Assembly: GCA_950097015.1 (NCBI GenBank)
Contig: CATNEN010000034.1
Span: 1,688,501-1,752,500, forward strand
Length of the DNA: 64,000 nucleotides
From: Macrostomum hystrix
Lineage: Eukaryota > Platyhelminthes > Macrostomidae
Direction of reading: 5' to 3'
Position numbers and translations under genes: made by a program
Shown here: positions 34,701 through 46,314 of the stretch, in pieces
How positions within the stretch are numbered: position 1 is the first letter of the stretch
How the letters are laid out: each line of letters starts with the position of its first letter
The notes under the pieces: model-generated
Databases searched by the model: none
Seen by the model: the letters and a program-made list of their open reading frames with translations, nothing else
Told to the model about the DNA's origin: nothing

Positions 34701-36895
34701 GACGGTGATGCAGGCCAGAGTCAGGCAGTAGACAACGATGATGACGGCCGAAATGCTCTGCAGGACGGAGTCGCCAGTTTTGAAAGCGCCAACGAACGAG
34801 TCGCTCTGCGTGACGTTGAGCATCTCGGAGCGAAGCTGGTCGGCGCCGTCGAGGGCGCTGCGAAACTGCTTGGACACCTCGTCAACCAGAGATTTGAATA
34901 GATTGTTGATTTCGTCTCCGATGAGGCTCAGACTACCAGTTAGCAGGGATTTGGCTGAGTTCACCTGATTTATTTGATAAGGCGGACTTAAAAATCGCTA
35001 ATATTACCTAATATTTCTACTTGTAGTAGACGAGTAAGAAAAGTTTTTTATTTAGTAAAATCTGTGATTTTGTGCACATCATTATGTGGTATGCAGTTCA
35101 AATCTCAGTCCAAATGAGATTAGCTGTACACCTGGCCTAGCTGTTTTATGTCAATGATTACCTGAGCTTCAACCTCGGTAACATTCAGCTTAAAGATCTT
35201 GTCCAGCAGGGTCACAATCGTGACGCTGGTGTCCGAGTCGATTCGCCTGGCGTTCAGGCCGATGACCAGCAGGTTGAGGTACTGGTTGATGCCGCTGCAC
35301 AGAGCGATCGGGACGCCGTTAATCGGCGATCCGGCGCACACCTCAGACACCTTGGCGCGCAGGTCCTCGCGAGTGCGGTTGATCAACGTGGTGAAGGAGT
35401 TCAGCGGGTTCAGGACGCTCTCCCGGGAGTCCTTGATAGCGTTCATGCTTGCCAGCAGAAGCTTCACCAGGCCGATGAACTTGTCGAATGTGTTCAGCAG
35501 CGGGGTGAGCAGGAAGTCGCTGGACAGCAGGTCGAGGTAGCGGCTGGCGATGCGATTCACCAGATCCAGGATGGACGGCAGGGCCTCGTAGCAGACGGTG
35601 AGGACGCTGCTGTTGGTGCTGACGAGGGTGTCCTCGATGAATGCGTTTAGCTGGGCGGAGGGCGGGAGAAATGACAGGTTTGTACATTGTAGGTTTGATT
35701 ACAGGCGCAGAGAGGTTCGTGGACTTTTAGTGCCATTTACGCCCTTGAGGGCCAACCTCTAAAGTACAGTGTACGTAGACACTGCCTGACGATGCGAAAG
35801 TCAGGGCAGATGTACACACTTGTGTGAGTGTGTGCTCAGGAGTCAGCGAAATGGTCAGAATTGCCTCCTCGCTGGCTGCGTGTGTAGTGTCCCCAAATGA
35901 TGTGCCATTGCGCGCAGCCCTCCTGCAATTATTATTATTATTTCTCTAACAGATAATGTAATGCTTTGTTTTTTGCATAAGCGATACAGCTGTTTGAAGT
36001 TCAATAGAAAAGGATCAAAATGAGACCTAGCCTAGTTTGGCCAGATGTACAGCCAGTGCCACAGCCGCAGCTATTGTGCGGCGCATCTGAAGACTGTGTA
36101 CAGCTGTTCAGTCCATGGACTGAGTAGACCGCCACACCAGCAGGTGTTGGTGCTCATTTTACAGCTGGGTTAACTGAGGGAATGGAGAATTAAGTGACCC
36201 TCGGTCACATAAATTAGAAAAAAATCAATTCAAAGCCCAACCTGCAGCACAGCCGAGTTGACAGCCCCAGACAGGCTTCCGCCGCCACCTCCGGCTCCGC
36301 CGTCTGCTGTAGCCTGCTGCTTCTGGAACAGTCTCCCGAAGCCGTAGCCGCCGCTGTAGTGCCAGTAGACGCACAGCGTAGCCGTGCAGATGACGAACAC
36401 GGAGATCAGCAGTCCCAGCCGCAGCATCAGGAGCTGTTCTCGTCGTCGCTTTCGATTTCCGCGCCAGCCGCGCAGAGTCGACGGGGACCTGGCGCAGTCC
36501 GACGAATCAGACGACGGCGAGGGTGAAATATCGGCTTCGTTGACAGCGTAGAGACTAGCCGGCGGCAGCTGTCTGTCGTGATTTCGCTTCGGCGAGCACG
36601 GCAGCCGGTGTCGGCGAGTGGTGAGAACAACAGCGCAGACAAGCGCTGCCAGGGTGATGAACAGCCAGATTCCGGCGCCGACAAACTGCGGCGTCTGCGA
36701 CTGGGCGCGGTCGGTGTACCAGCCGACCAGGGCGGCTCCAAACGGTGGAGAATTGCCGGCAGTGGCATTGCTGTCGGCCGGGGCGAACCAGGCCGCCGAG
36801 TAGTTGGTTAGCAGCAGTGAGCCATAGCCGATCAGCGGGGTGAAGACACCGCCATCCAGGTGCGGAACAAATAGGCGCTCCAGATTGTCCACCAT
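31719..36895 (-). CDS. PROM1: Prominin (CD133-like five-span membrane glycoprotein)
   Basis: Membrane-organising protein of microvilli, cilia and photoreceptors. Six exons: 36902-36242, 35650-35162, 34964-34560, 33967-33433, 33253-32781, 32069-31719; from the ATG at 36895, 2907 nt, 968 residues (family about 860), all phases consistent. Five hydrophobic spans at about residues 71-92, 156-178, 452-479, 571-593 and 903-925, with two large intervening loops carrying many N-x-S/T sites and paired cysteines: the prominin layout. Short cytoplasmic tail. The usual cleavable signal peptide is not visible. The first coding exon starts 7 nt after an acceptor (ATTCAG), so an upstream coding exon cannot be excluded. 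Introns hold a SINE, a CORE-like SINE and 19- and 20-bp minisatellites. Confidence 0.88.
32120..32460 (+). mobile_element. tRNA-derived SINE, family 1, copy 2
   Basis: The head is degraded at its 5' end. The B-box-like GAGTTCGATTCC, GCGGCGAAGCCACATTTATT, GGGCCAACCTCCAAGGCACA, GGAGTCAGCGGAAT and the terminal CTTGCAATTATTATTATTAT are all present. It lies in the last prominin intron, opposite to the gene. Confidence 0.85.
32538..32622 (-). mobile_element. tRNA-Lys-like sequence (SINE head or tRNA relic)
   Basis: The minus strand reads AGACTTTTAACTAAGAGGTC followed by GTGGGTTCGAAACTC. This looks like an anticodon arm with TTT in the loop, plus variable and T arms with B box GGTTCGAAAC. The 5' half does not fold into a convincing D arm. 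A similar but weaker sequence ends the family-2 SINE at about 50180-50215, so this is probably a SINE head rather than a working tRNA. Confidence 0.4.
33290..33414. repeat. 20-bp minisatellite in a prominin intron
   Basis: About six copies of TCTCACCATCTCCCAGTCTG with minor changes, filling most of the 179-bp intron between exons 4 and 5. Confidence 0.9.
34085..34490. repeat. 19-bp minisatellite in a prominin intron
   Basis: About 21 copies of the 19-bp unit ACGCTCCTTGTCACCAAGG. The central copies are almost identical and the left edge carries ACTAAGG variants. All three plus-strand frames are open through it for about 90 codons because the unit lacks stops; I treat these as artefacts. Confidence 0.95.
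35704..35944 (+). mobile_element. tRNA-derived SINE, family 1, copy 3 (5' truncated)
   Basis: Starts within the body (from about GGTTCGTGGACTTTT) and runs through GGGCCAACCTCTAAAG, GTCAGGGCAGATGTACACAC and GGAGTCAGCGAAATGG to CCTCCTGCAATTATTATTATT. 5' truncation is the normal outcome of target-primed reverse transcription. It lies in prominin intron 1. Confidence 0.85.
36040..36215 (-). mobile_element. CORE-like SINE, family 2, fragment
   Basis: Contains the palindromic CAGTCCATGGACTGA, TCATTTTACAGCTGGGTTAA and GAATTAAGTGACCCTCGGTC. These match the central block of the copies at 28014 and 49995. It lies in prominin intron 1. Confidence 0.5.
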
Positions 36896-36902
36896 GGCTG
36901 AG

Positions 36903-37904
36903 CTGAATTGTGGTCTACTTGGTCCAGCGGTGTGCAATGAGGCATTTAATAATGCGAAATTGGTACGCTTATATCATGTCTAATTTAGTGGGGCTCGGCC
37001 CTGCAGTGAGTCTTACTGGCTTGCACAGTGTCACTGGCAGGTTTGGGCAGCGAGTTCATCTCAATGCGTCATCTGCCATACTTTCTTTCATCTTGATCTT
37101 CTCTTGTCTTTCTCTCTCTCCAGACTCTTTTGTCTTTAGTTATTCGTCCAATTGAAGGGGGCAGACTATAGTTGCGAAGGCAAGGTCAGACTAAAAGCAA
37201 GCCTCATACTCAAACAAAGGGCCGTTAATTATAATAGTAAATGGCCTCGATAAACAGCTCATATAAAATGGCTTAAACATGAAGACAGAGAAATGTGGAA
37301 CTTGCAATTTTTTTTTCCTACGAACAGAACAGCAAGCCAACATCCAAGACTGTAGACAATTATAGCGATGACTCATCGGCGCCACCGAGCACATCTGTTT
37401 TGTTGTTTTATAAATGAAAGCAAATAACTCTCGTATAAACAACAGACAGCGAAATAACAAAATTTGCTGCAGCTTCGGCAACGGCGAAGCACGCTCACTG
37501 CAGCTCTGCTCAAGATGTGCTCAAGAACAGCATGCCAGCTAATTTTGTGACACTTAATAAAAAACAATTTTATCTATAATGGAGGTATTTTCCTGCAGCC
37601 AATGAGTTCTGCACACTTATTTAAGAGTAGTACAGCGACTTTATTGTAGCACTTCAGTGGATTATTGAAGCCATAGAATACCGACTGTCAACTCTCACGA
37701 AACATCATCTTTCGTCACACCATGGCTACACATAGCTTTACTGTGCTGCGTTGAGCTAGCAAGGCAAATTTAAGACGTGTTTCTGCATAAACTTTTGTCT
37801 GACTTATCTCGGACTGTGAGAACTTTTTTAGAATTTGCTATAAAACAGCACTATCAGGCCTCCTGTGAAGTATGACTGTATCAACCTAAAAAGCCAATAA
37901 TGGG
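36903..37904. other. Prominin upstream region
   Basis: Sequence between the first recognised prominin exon and the 61-bp satellite. I found no exon encoding a signal peptide on the minus strand here, nor any tandem array. It may contain the promoter. Confidence 0.4.
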
Positions 37905-40900
37905 CTCAAGTGTCCTCAGGTGAACTGATGGCAAGACTAGCAATCCAAACAGAGGATGCTGTCAAAGTGTGAGTCCTCGGGTGTACTGTAGGCAAGACTA
38001 GCAATCCAAACAGAGGATGCTGTCAAAGTGCGAGTCCTCGGGTGTACTGTAGGCAAGACTAGCAATCCAAACAGAGGATGCTGTCAAAGTGTGAGTCCTC
38101 GGGTGTACTGTAGGCAAGACTAGCAATCCAAACAGAGGATCCTGTCAAAGTGCGAGTCCTCGGGTGTACTGTAGGCAAGACTAGCAATCCAAACAGAGGA
38201 TGCTGTCAAAGTGCGAGTCCTCGGGTGTACTGTAGGCAAGACTAGCAATCCTAACAGAGGATGCTGTCAAAGTGTGAGTCCTCGGGTGTACTGTAGGCAA
38301 GACTAGCAATCCAAACAGAGGATGCTGAAGTGTGACTCCTCAGGTGTACTGTAGGCAAGACTAGCAATCCAAACAGAGGATGCTGTCAAAGTGCGAGTCC
38401 TCGGGTGTACTGTAGGCAAGACTAGCAATCCAAACAGAGGATGCTGTCAAAGTGTGAGTCCTCGGGTGTACTGTAGGCAAGACTAGCAATCCAAACAGAG
38501 GATGCTGTCAAAGTGCGAGTCCTCGGGTGTACTGTAGGCAAGACTAGCAATCCAAACAGAGGATGCTGTCAAAGTGCGAGTCCTCGGGTGTACTGTAGGC
38601 AAGACTAGCAATCCAAACAGAGGATGCTGTCAAAGTGCGTGTCCTCGGGTGTACTGTAGGCAAGACTAGCAATCCAAACAGAGGATGCTGTCAAAGTGCG
38701 AGTCCTCGGGTGTACTGTAGGCAAGACTAGCAATCCAAACAGAGGATGCTGTCAAAGTGCGAGTCCTCGGGTGTACTGTAGGCAAGACTAGCAATCCAAA
38801 CAGAGGATGCTGTCAAAGTGCGAGTCCTCGGGTGTACTGTAGGCAAGACTAGCAATCCAAACAGAGGATGCTGTCAAAGTGTGAGTCCTCGGGTGTACTG
38901 TAGGCAAGACTAGCAATCCAAACAGAGGATGCTGTCAAAGTGCGAGTCCTCGGGTGTACTGTAGGCAAGACTAGCAATCCAAACAGAGGATGCTGTCAAA
39001 GTGTGAGTCCTCGGGTGTACTGTAGGCAAGACTAGCAATCCAAACAGAGGATGCTGTCAAAGTGTGAGTCCTCGGGTGTACTGTAGGCAAGACTAGCAAT
39101 CCAAACAGAGGATGCTGTCAAAGTGCGAGTCCTCGGGTGTACTGTAGGCAAGACTAGCAATCCAAACAGAGGATGCTGTCAAAGTGCGAGTCCTCGGGTG
39201 TACTGTAGGCAAGACTAGCAATCCAAACAGAGGATGCTGTCAAAGTGTGAGTCCTCAGGTGTACTGTAGGCAAGACTAGCAATCCAAACAGAGGATGCTG
39301 TCAAAGTGCGAGTCCTCGGGTGTACTGTAGGCAAGACTAGCAATCCAAACAGAGGATGCTGTCAAAGTGCGAGTCCTCGGGTGTACTGTAGGCAAGACTA
39401 GCAATCCAAACAGAGGATGCTGTCAAAGTGTGAGTCCTCAGGTGTACTGTAGGCAAGACTAGCAATCCAAACAGAGGATGCTGTCAAAGTGTGAGTCCTC
39501 GGGTGTACTGTAGGCAAGACTAGCAATCCAAACAGAGGATGCTGTCAAAGTGTGAGTCCTCGGGTGTACTGTAGGCAAGACTAGCAATCCAAACAGAGGA
39601 TGCTGTCAAAGTGTGAGTCCTCGGGTGTACTGTAGGCAAGACTAGCAATCCAAACAGAGGATGCTGTCAAAGTGTGAGTCCTCGGGTGTACTGTAGGCAA
39701 GACTAGCAATCCTAACAGAGGATGCTGTCAAAGTGTGAGTCCTCGGGTGTACTGTAGGCAAGACTAGCAATCCAAACAGAGGATGCTGTCAAAGTGCGAG
39801 TCCTCGGGTGTACTGTAGGCAAGACTAGCAATCCAAACAGAGGATGCTGTCAAAGTGCGAGTCCTCGGGTGTACTGTAGGCAAGACTAGCAATCCAAACA
39901 GAGGATGCTGTCAAAGTGCGTGTCCTCGGGTGTACTGTAGGCAAGACTAGCAATCCAAACAGAGGATGCTGTCAAAGTGCGAGTCCTCGGGTGTACTGTA
40001 GGCAAGACTAGCAATCCAAACAGAGGATGCTGTCAAAGTGCGAGTCCTCGGGTGTACTGTAGGCAAGACTAGCAATCCAAACAGAGGATGCTGTCAAAGT
40101 GCGAGTCCTCGGGTGTACTGTAGGCAAGACTAGCAATCCAAACAGAGGATGCTGTCAAAGTGTGAGTCCTCGGGTGTACTGTAGGCAAGACTAGCAATCC
40201 AAACAGAGGATGCTGTCAAAGTGCGAGTCCTCGGGTGTACTGTAGGCAAGACTAGCAATCCAAACAGAGGATGCTGTCAAAGTGCGAGTCCTCGGGTGTA
40301 CTGTAGGCAAGACTAGCAATCCAAACAGAGGATGCTGTCAAAGTGTGAGTCCTCAGGTGTACTGTAGGCAAGACTAGCAATCCAAACAGAGGATGCTGTC
40401 AAAGTGCGAGTCCTCGGGTGTACTGTAGGCAAGACTAGCAATCCAAACAGAGGATGCTGTCAAAGTGCGAGTCCTCGGGTGTACTGTAGGCAAGACTAGC
40501 AATCCAAACAGAGGATGCTGTCAAAGTGTGAGTCCTCGGGTGTACTGTAGGCAAGACTAGCAATCCAAACAGAGGATGCTGTCAAAGTGCGAGTCCTCGG
40601 GTGTACTGTAGGCAAGACTAGCAATCCTAACAGAGGATGCTGTCAAAGTGTGAGTCCTCGGGTGTACTGTAGGCAAGACTAGCAATCCAAACAGAGGATG
40701 CTGTCAAAGTGTGAGTCCTCGGGTGTACTGTAGGCAAGACTAGCAATCCAAACAGAGGATGCTGTCAAAGTGTGAGTCCTCGGGTGTACTGTAGGCAAGA
40801 CTAGCAATCCAAACAGAGGATGCTGTCAAAGTGTGAGTCCTCGGGTGTACTGTAGGCAAGACTAGCAATCCAAACAGAGGATGCTGTCAAAGTGTGAGTC

Positions 40901-43866
40901 CTCGGGTGTACTGTAGGCAAGACTAGCAATCCAAACAGAGGATGCTGTCAAAGTGCGAGTCCTCGGGTGTACTGTAGGCAAGACTAGCAATCCAAACAGA
41001 GGATGCTGTCAAAGTGCGAGTCCTCGGGTGTACTGTAGGCAAGACTAGCAATCCAAACAGAGGATGCTGTCAAAGTGCTGAGTCCTCGGGTGTACTGTAG
41101 GCAAGACTAGCAATCCAAACAGAGGATGCTGTCAAAGTGCGAGTCCTCGGGTGTACTGTAGGCAAGACTAGCAATCCAAACAGAGGATGCTGTCAAAGTG
41201 CGAGTCCTCGGGTGTACTGTAGGCAAGACTAGCAATCCAACAGAGGATGCTGTCAAAGTGCTGAGTCCTCGGGTGTACTGTAGGCAAGACTAGCAATCCA
41301 AACAGAGGATGCTGTCAAAGTGTGAGTCCTCGGGTGTACTGTAGGCAAGACTAGCAATCCAAACAGAGGATGCTGTCAAAGTGCGAGTCCTCGGGTGTAC
41401 TGTAGGCAAGACTAGCAATCCAAACAGAGGATGCTGTCAAAGTGCTGAGTCCTCGGGTGTACTGTAGGCAAGACTAGCAATCCAAACAGAGGATGCTGTC
41501 AAAGTGTGAGTCCTCGGGTGTACTGTAGGCAAGACTAGCAATCCAAACAGAGGATGCTGTCAAAGTGCGAGTCCTCGGGTGTACTGTAGGCAAGACTAGC
41601 AATCCAAACAGAGGATGCTGTCAAAGTGCGAGTCCTCGGGTGTACTGTAGGCAAGACTAGCAATCCAAACAGAGGATGCTGTCAAAGTGTGAGTCCTCAG
41701 GTGTACTGTAGGCAAGACTAGCAATCCAAACAGAGGATGCTGTCAAAGTGCGAGTCCTCGGGTGTACTGTAGGCAAGACTAGCAATCCAAACAGAGGATG
41801 CTGTCAAAGTGCGAGTCCTCGGGTGTACTGTAGGCAAGACTAGCAATCCAAACAGAGGATGCTGTCAAAGTGTGAGTCCTCGGGTGTACTGTAGGCAAGA
41901 CTAGCAATCCAAACAGAGGATGCTGTCAAAGTGTGAGTCCTCGGGTGTACTGTAGGCAAGACTAGCAATCCAAACAGAGGATGCTGTCAAAGTGCTGAGT
42001 CCTCGGGTGTACTGTAGGCAAGACTAGCAATCCAAACAGAGGATGCTGTCAAAGTGTGAGTCCTCGGGTGTACTGTAGGCAAGACTAGCAATCCAAACAG
42101 AGGATGCTGTCAAAGTGTGAGTCCTCGGGTGTACTGTAGGCAAGACTAGCAATCCAAACAGAGGATGCTGTCAAAGTGCGAGTCCTCGGGTGTACTGTAG
42201 GCAAGACTAGCAATCCAAACAGAGGATGCTGTCAAAGTGCGAGTCCTCGGGTGTACTGTAGGCAAGACTAGCAATCCAAACAGAGGATGCTGTCAAAGTG
42301 CGAGTCCTCGGGTGTACTGTAGGCAAGACTAGCAATCCAAACAGAGGATGCTGTCAAAGTGCGAGTCCTCGGGTGTACTGTAGGCAAGACTAGCAATCCA
42401 AACAGAGGATGCTGTCAAAGTGCGAGTCCTCGGGTGTACTGTAGGCAAGACTAGCAATCCAAACAGAGGATGCTGTCAAAGTGCGAGTCCTCAGGTGTAC
42501 TGTAGGCAAGACTAGCAATCCAAACAGAGGATGCTGTCAAGTGTGAGTCCTCGGGTGTACTGTAGGCAAGACTAGCAATCCAAACAGAGGATGCTGTCAA
42601 AGTGTGAGTCCTCGGGTGTACTGTAGGCAAGACTAGCAATCCAAACAGAGGATGCTGTCAAAGTGCGAGTCCTCGGGTGTACTGTAGGCAAGACTAGCAA
42701 TCCAAACAGAGGATGCTGTCAAAGTGTGAGTCCTCAGGTGTACTGTAGGCAAGACTAGCAATCCAAACAGAGGATGCTGTCAAAGTGTGAGTCCTCAGGT
42801 GTACTGTAGGCAAGACTAGCAATCCAAACAGAGGATGCTGTCAAAGTGCGAGTCCTCGGGTGTACTGTAGGCAAGACTAGCAATCCAAACAGAGGATGCT
42901 GTCAAAGTGTGAGTCCTCGGGTGTACTGTAGGCAAGACTAGCAATCCAAACAGAGGATGCTGTCAAAGTGTGAGTCCTCGGGTGTACTGTAGGCAAGACT
43001 AGCAATCCAAACAGAGGATGCTGTCAAAGTGTGAGTCCTCAGGTGTACTGTAGGCAAGACTAGCAATCCAAACAGAGGATGCTGTCAAAGTGTGAGTCCT
43101 CGGGTGTACTGTAGGCAAGACTAGCAATCCAAACAGAGGATGCTGTCAAAGTGTGAGTCCTCGGGTGTACTGTAGGCAAGACTAGCAATCCAAACAGAGG
43201 ATGCTGTCAAAGTGTGAGTCCTCGGGTGTACTGTAGGCAAGACTAGCAATCCAAACAGAGGATGCTGTCAAAGTGTGAGTCCTCGGGTGTACTGTAGGCA
43301 AGACTAGCAATCCAAACAGAGGATGCTGTCAAAGTGTGAGTCCTCGGGTGTACTGTAGGCAAGACTAGCAATCCAAACAGAGGATGCTGTCAAAGTGTGA
43401 GTCCTCGGGTGTACTGTAGGCAAGACTAGCAATCCAAACAGAGGATCCTGTCAAAGTGCGAGTCCTCGGGTGTACTGTAGGCAAGACTAGCAATCCAAAC
43501 AGAGGATGCTGTCAAAGTGCGAGTCCTCGGGTGTACTGTAGGCAAGACTAGCAATCCAAACAGAGGATCCTGTCAAAGTGCGAGTCCTCAGGTGTACTGT
43601 AGGCAAGACTAGCAATCCAAACAGAGGATGCTGTCAAAGTGCGAGTCCTCGGGTGTACTGTAGGCAAGACTAGCAATCCAAACAGAGGATGCTGTCAAAG
43701 TGTGAGTCCTCGGGTGTACTGTAGGCAAGACTAGCAATCCAAACAGAGGATGCTGTCAAAGTGTGAGTCCTCGGGTGTACTGTAGGCAAGACTAGCAATC
43801 CAAACAGAGGATGCTGTCAAAGTGTGAGTCCTCGGGTGTACTGTAGGCAAGACTAGCAATCCAAAG
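37905..43866. repeat. 61-bp satellite array, about 98 copies
   Basis: Nearly 6 kb of head-to-tail 61-bp units with very low divergence. The unit contains GAGTCCTCGGGTGTACTGTA, GGCAAGACTAGCAATCCAAA and CAGAGGATGCTGTCAAAGTG. Recurrent variants are GTGTGAG versus GTGCGAG, CCTCAGG, CCTAACAG, GATCCTG, GCGTGTCC and a 62-bp form with GTGCTGAG. The 62-bp form recurs every third unit at 41078, 41261 and 41445, a local trimeric higher-order repeat. The array separates prominin from NASP and has no long open frame. It shares a core with the arrays at 55578 and 58620. Confidence 0.98.
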
Positions 43867-44508
43867 GAAGAAAGCCACCAATGATGACGGACACTGTTAA
43901 AGCCATAGAATCGATTTTTTATAACTTCGAGGCGCCACGATGAGGCAACAAGACGGAGAACCGAATGTCTTAATTATTTATTTATTATTAGGTTTAATAA
44001 CTTTGCGAGCACATTACAGTTAAGAGAGGGTGAGTGGTGTCTTGGGGGGTATATAAATAGCAACGCACTGTTCTGGCTGTGTAACACAGAACTGGATATG
44101 GTCGCACCGGCCATCTATGCAGAGGCGAGATAGAAAAGCGTGATGGGGAATTTTGAAACTTGTAAACGAGCCACAAAAATAGACAATGCAACTATACGAA
44201 CAAGCAAAGAACACGATGAAATTTTAGACACAGACCGGTATTAATATAACTATAAATCATAGTATTACAATTAGGATAAAAATGCACGAAGTTTAGGCAT
44301 AACAATGCCGTTATAAAAGTTTAGAAAATATAGTAAGAGACCATGTCGGTGTGTTTGGGTCAAGTTGAGGGTGAGAGCCGGACTGGCGTCGAAAAGTGCA
44401 GCCTCTTAAAAATATTTTCCCACCTGTTTAAGAAGCATGTTCTTTTTTCAGTTAAAAATGGTGCAGACCACACAAACCAGCTACAGCCCAGGCACCGACA
44501 CGAGCTCC
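43867..44508 (-). other. NASP 3' UTR region
   Basis: Lies directly after the NASP stop codon. Two overlapping AATAAA-type signals occur on the minus strand within the TAATTATTTATTTATTATTA stretch around 43970-43990, giving a 3' UTR of roughly 520 nt that ends about 100 bp from the satellite edge. No exon is recognised. Confidence 0.5.
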
Positions 44509-46248
44509 TCAGACTGCCGGCGCCACGGCTCCTTCGGCATCTTGCTGCTCCTTCAGCGCGTTGCCACTGTCGGCAATCATTTCGGTTTCGGCCTCGCCGT
44601 TGCCGTTGCAAACGATTTCCGCTCCGGCCAGGGTGCGCCGACGCTTATTGGGCGAAGCGCCAGTCACCTTGCCGGCTCCAGTCAACTCGCCGTTGGCTTC
44701 ACCATTGACGACTGCGGCGTCGGTCTCGGAGTTGCCGTTGCCATTGGCAACCGAGGCGGCCAACTCCGCGGTGGGCGTTGGCGGGGGCCGCTTTTTGCGC
44801 ACAAGGCCGGAGATGTCGTTGACACAGGCAGTTGCGGCAGAAGCGTCAGAAGTTTCCGTAAAAGTCGCCGCAGCCGTAGCCGTAGACATAACCGAGGCCA
44901 TGGCGCCGGCGATGCTGGCGGCTCCGGACCGCAGCTGATGCTTGGCGGCCTCGAAGTCCAGGCGCTCTTCGTCCACTTCGGCCATTCTTTGGCGCAGCTC
45001 GGCGATCAGCTCGTCCAGTTCTCGCCGTTCGTCGCTAGACGCTTCGCCGCTGCCGTCAGCCTCCAGCTGAGCAGCCCTGGCGGCTAACTGGGCGGCGCTG
45101 TCGTCAAAAGCGCGTTTCGCCTCGGCGAACTTCTTGCCAGCCAGGCAGGCCACGGCCAGCTGGAACTGGGCCGTTGCTAGGCGCCGATCGCCCTTGTCAA
45201 CGCGAGCCGATTCTGTGTAGACTCGCACGGCGGCGGAGAAGTCCTCCTCGGCTTGGTCCCAATCCTCCTTTTCCATGCCCACCTCGGCCAGGCACATGTG
45301 ACAGTCGGCTACGCGGAGCCAGTCCTCGCGGCGTTCGAACACCTTGCGAGCCACCTCCAGCACCTCCCAGGCGATCTGCAGGTTGCCGACATCCTCTTCG
45401 TCCTCTTCTTCCTCTTCCACTCCCTCGCCTTCTTCCTCCTCGCCCTCTCCCTCGCCCTCGCCTTCGCCTTCGCCGTTCTCCTCAATTTCCTTCTCCTCCC
45501 CAGCCTTCTCATTATCTTTATTATCGCCATCCGCCTCGGCCTTACCGTCGCCGTCCTTCATTTCCTCGTCAGCGTTGGCCTCGGCCTCGCCTACTTCCTC
45601 GCCGCCAGTCATGGCCTCAATAACTTGCTCAGAGATCTTCTCCTTCTCCTCCTCGGTGAGGTTGTCCTTCTCGATCATCGGCTCGTCATCGGCGTTAACA
45701 GATTCTACTTTCTTCTCTTGATCTGCCTTCTCGACCTCGCCCGCTGCGCCTTCGCCGTCTGCCTCCTTCTCTTCGGCTGGCACGCCTTCTAGAGCGCCGC
45801 CGAGCACATCAGCTTCCATGCGCGCCACCTCCAGCAGAGCCCGTCCATACAGCAGGTACGGCTCGGCGATCTCGTCAGCCAGGTCGCCGTACTTGGCTGC
45901 CAGAGCTTCGCACGCCCGCTGCAGCTGGCCGACTGCCTTGACGTACTCGCCGCAGTAGTAGTCGCGCTTGCCCTGGCCGAGCAGCGCCTCGATGGATTCC
46001 TCGGCCTCGCCTTCGACTGCAGTCTCCTTCACCTCATCGGCGACGGACGTGGGACCCTCGGTGGCCGCGGCTTCGCCGGCGGGGGCAGCGGTGTCAACGA
46101 CGGTGTCGACGACTTCGCCGGCGGGGGCGGCGGTGTCAACGACGGTGTCGACGACTTCGCCGGCGGGGGCGGCGGTGTCAACGACGGTGTCGGCGGCCTC
46201 GTTGCCGTTCTCGGCGCTGTTAACCTCGGCAGATTCGGCGGCAGTCAT
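44509..46248 (-). CDS. NASP: NASP-family histone chaperone (SHNi-TPR protein)
   Basis: Binds histones H3-H4 and linker histone in the nucleus. Single coding exon, 579 residues. TPR1 at about residues 88-150 (LLGQGKRDYYCGEYVKAVGQ, YLLYGRALLEVARME) is interrupted after VLGGALEGV by a long acidic tract (about 158-287). Then come GNLQIAWEVLEVARKVFERR (from about 289), two further TPRs and a coiled coil (about 410-440). A conserved VNDISGLVRKKR motif (about 476-487) and a second basic NKRRRT stretch, both possible nuclear signals, follow. Residues 17-58 are a 14-residue unit repeated three times (TVVDTAAPAGEV type), encoded by a 42-bp tandem repeat. A splice acceptor lies 66 nt upstream (exon edge 46314). 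Confidence 0.95.
   Translation of the reverse strand: MTAAESAEVNSAENGNEAADTVVDTAAPAGEVVDTVVDTAAPAGEVVDTVVDTAAPAGEAAATEGPTSVADEVKETAVEGEAEESIEALLGQGKRDYYCGEYVKAVGQLQRACEALAAKYGDLADEIAEPYLLYGRALLEVARMEADVLGGALEGVPAEEKEADGEGAAGEVEKADQEKKVESVNADDEPMIEKDNLTEEEKEKISEQVIEAMTGGEEVGEAEANADEEMKDGDGKAEADGDNKDNEKAGEEKEIEENGEGEGEGEGEGEEEEGEGVEEEEEDEEDVGNLQIAWEVLEVARKVFERREDWLRVADCHMCLAEVGMEKEDWDQAEEDFSAAVRVYTESARVDKGDRRLATAQFQLAVACLAGKKFAEAKRAFDDSAAQLAARAAQLEADGSGEASSDERRELDELIAELRQRMAEVDEERLDFEAAKHQLRSGAASIAGAMASVMSTATAAATFTETSDASAATACVNDISGLVRKKRPPPTPTAELAASVANGNGNSETDAAVVNGEANGELTGAGKVTGASPNKRRRTLAGAEIVCNGNGEAETEMIADSGNALKEQQDAEGAVAPAV
46070..46200. repeat. 42-bp coding minisatellite in NASP
   Basis: Three near-identical 42-bp units (GTGTCAACGACGGTGTCGAC recurring at 46091, 46133 and 46175) encode the N-terminal 14-residue repeats. 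The length keeps the reading frame, so copy-number changes would be tolerated. Confidence 0.9.
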
Positions 46249-46314
46249 GCTTGGCTTTGCTTTTAAGAAGTGTCAACGCAGTGGAGCTGGGAATGTGCTG
46301 GGAATGCCTCCGAG

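Noticed and set aside
37905-43866. CRISPR-like array
   Set aside because: The units are contiguous with no unique spacers, and the genome is eukaryotic, so this is a satellite.
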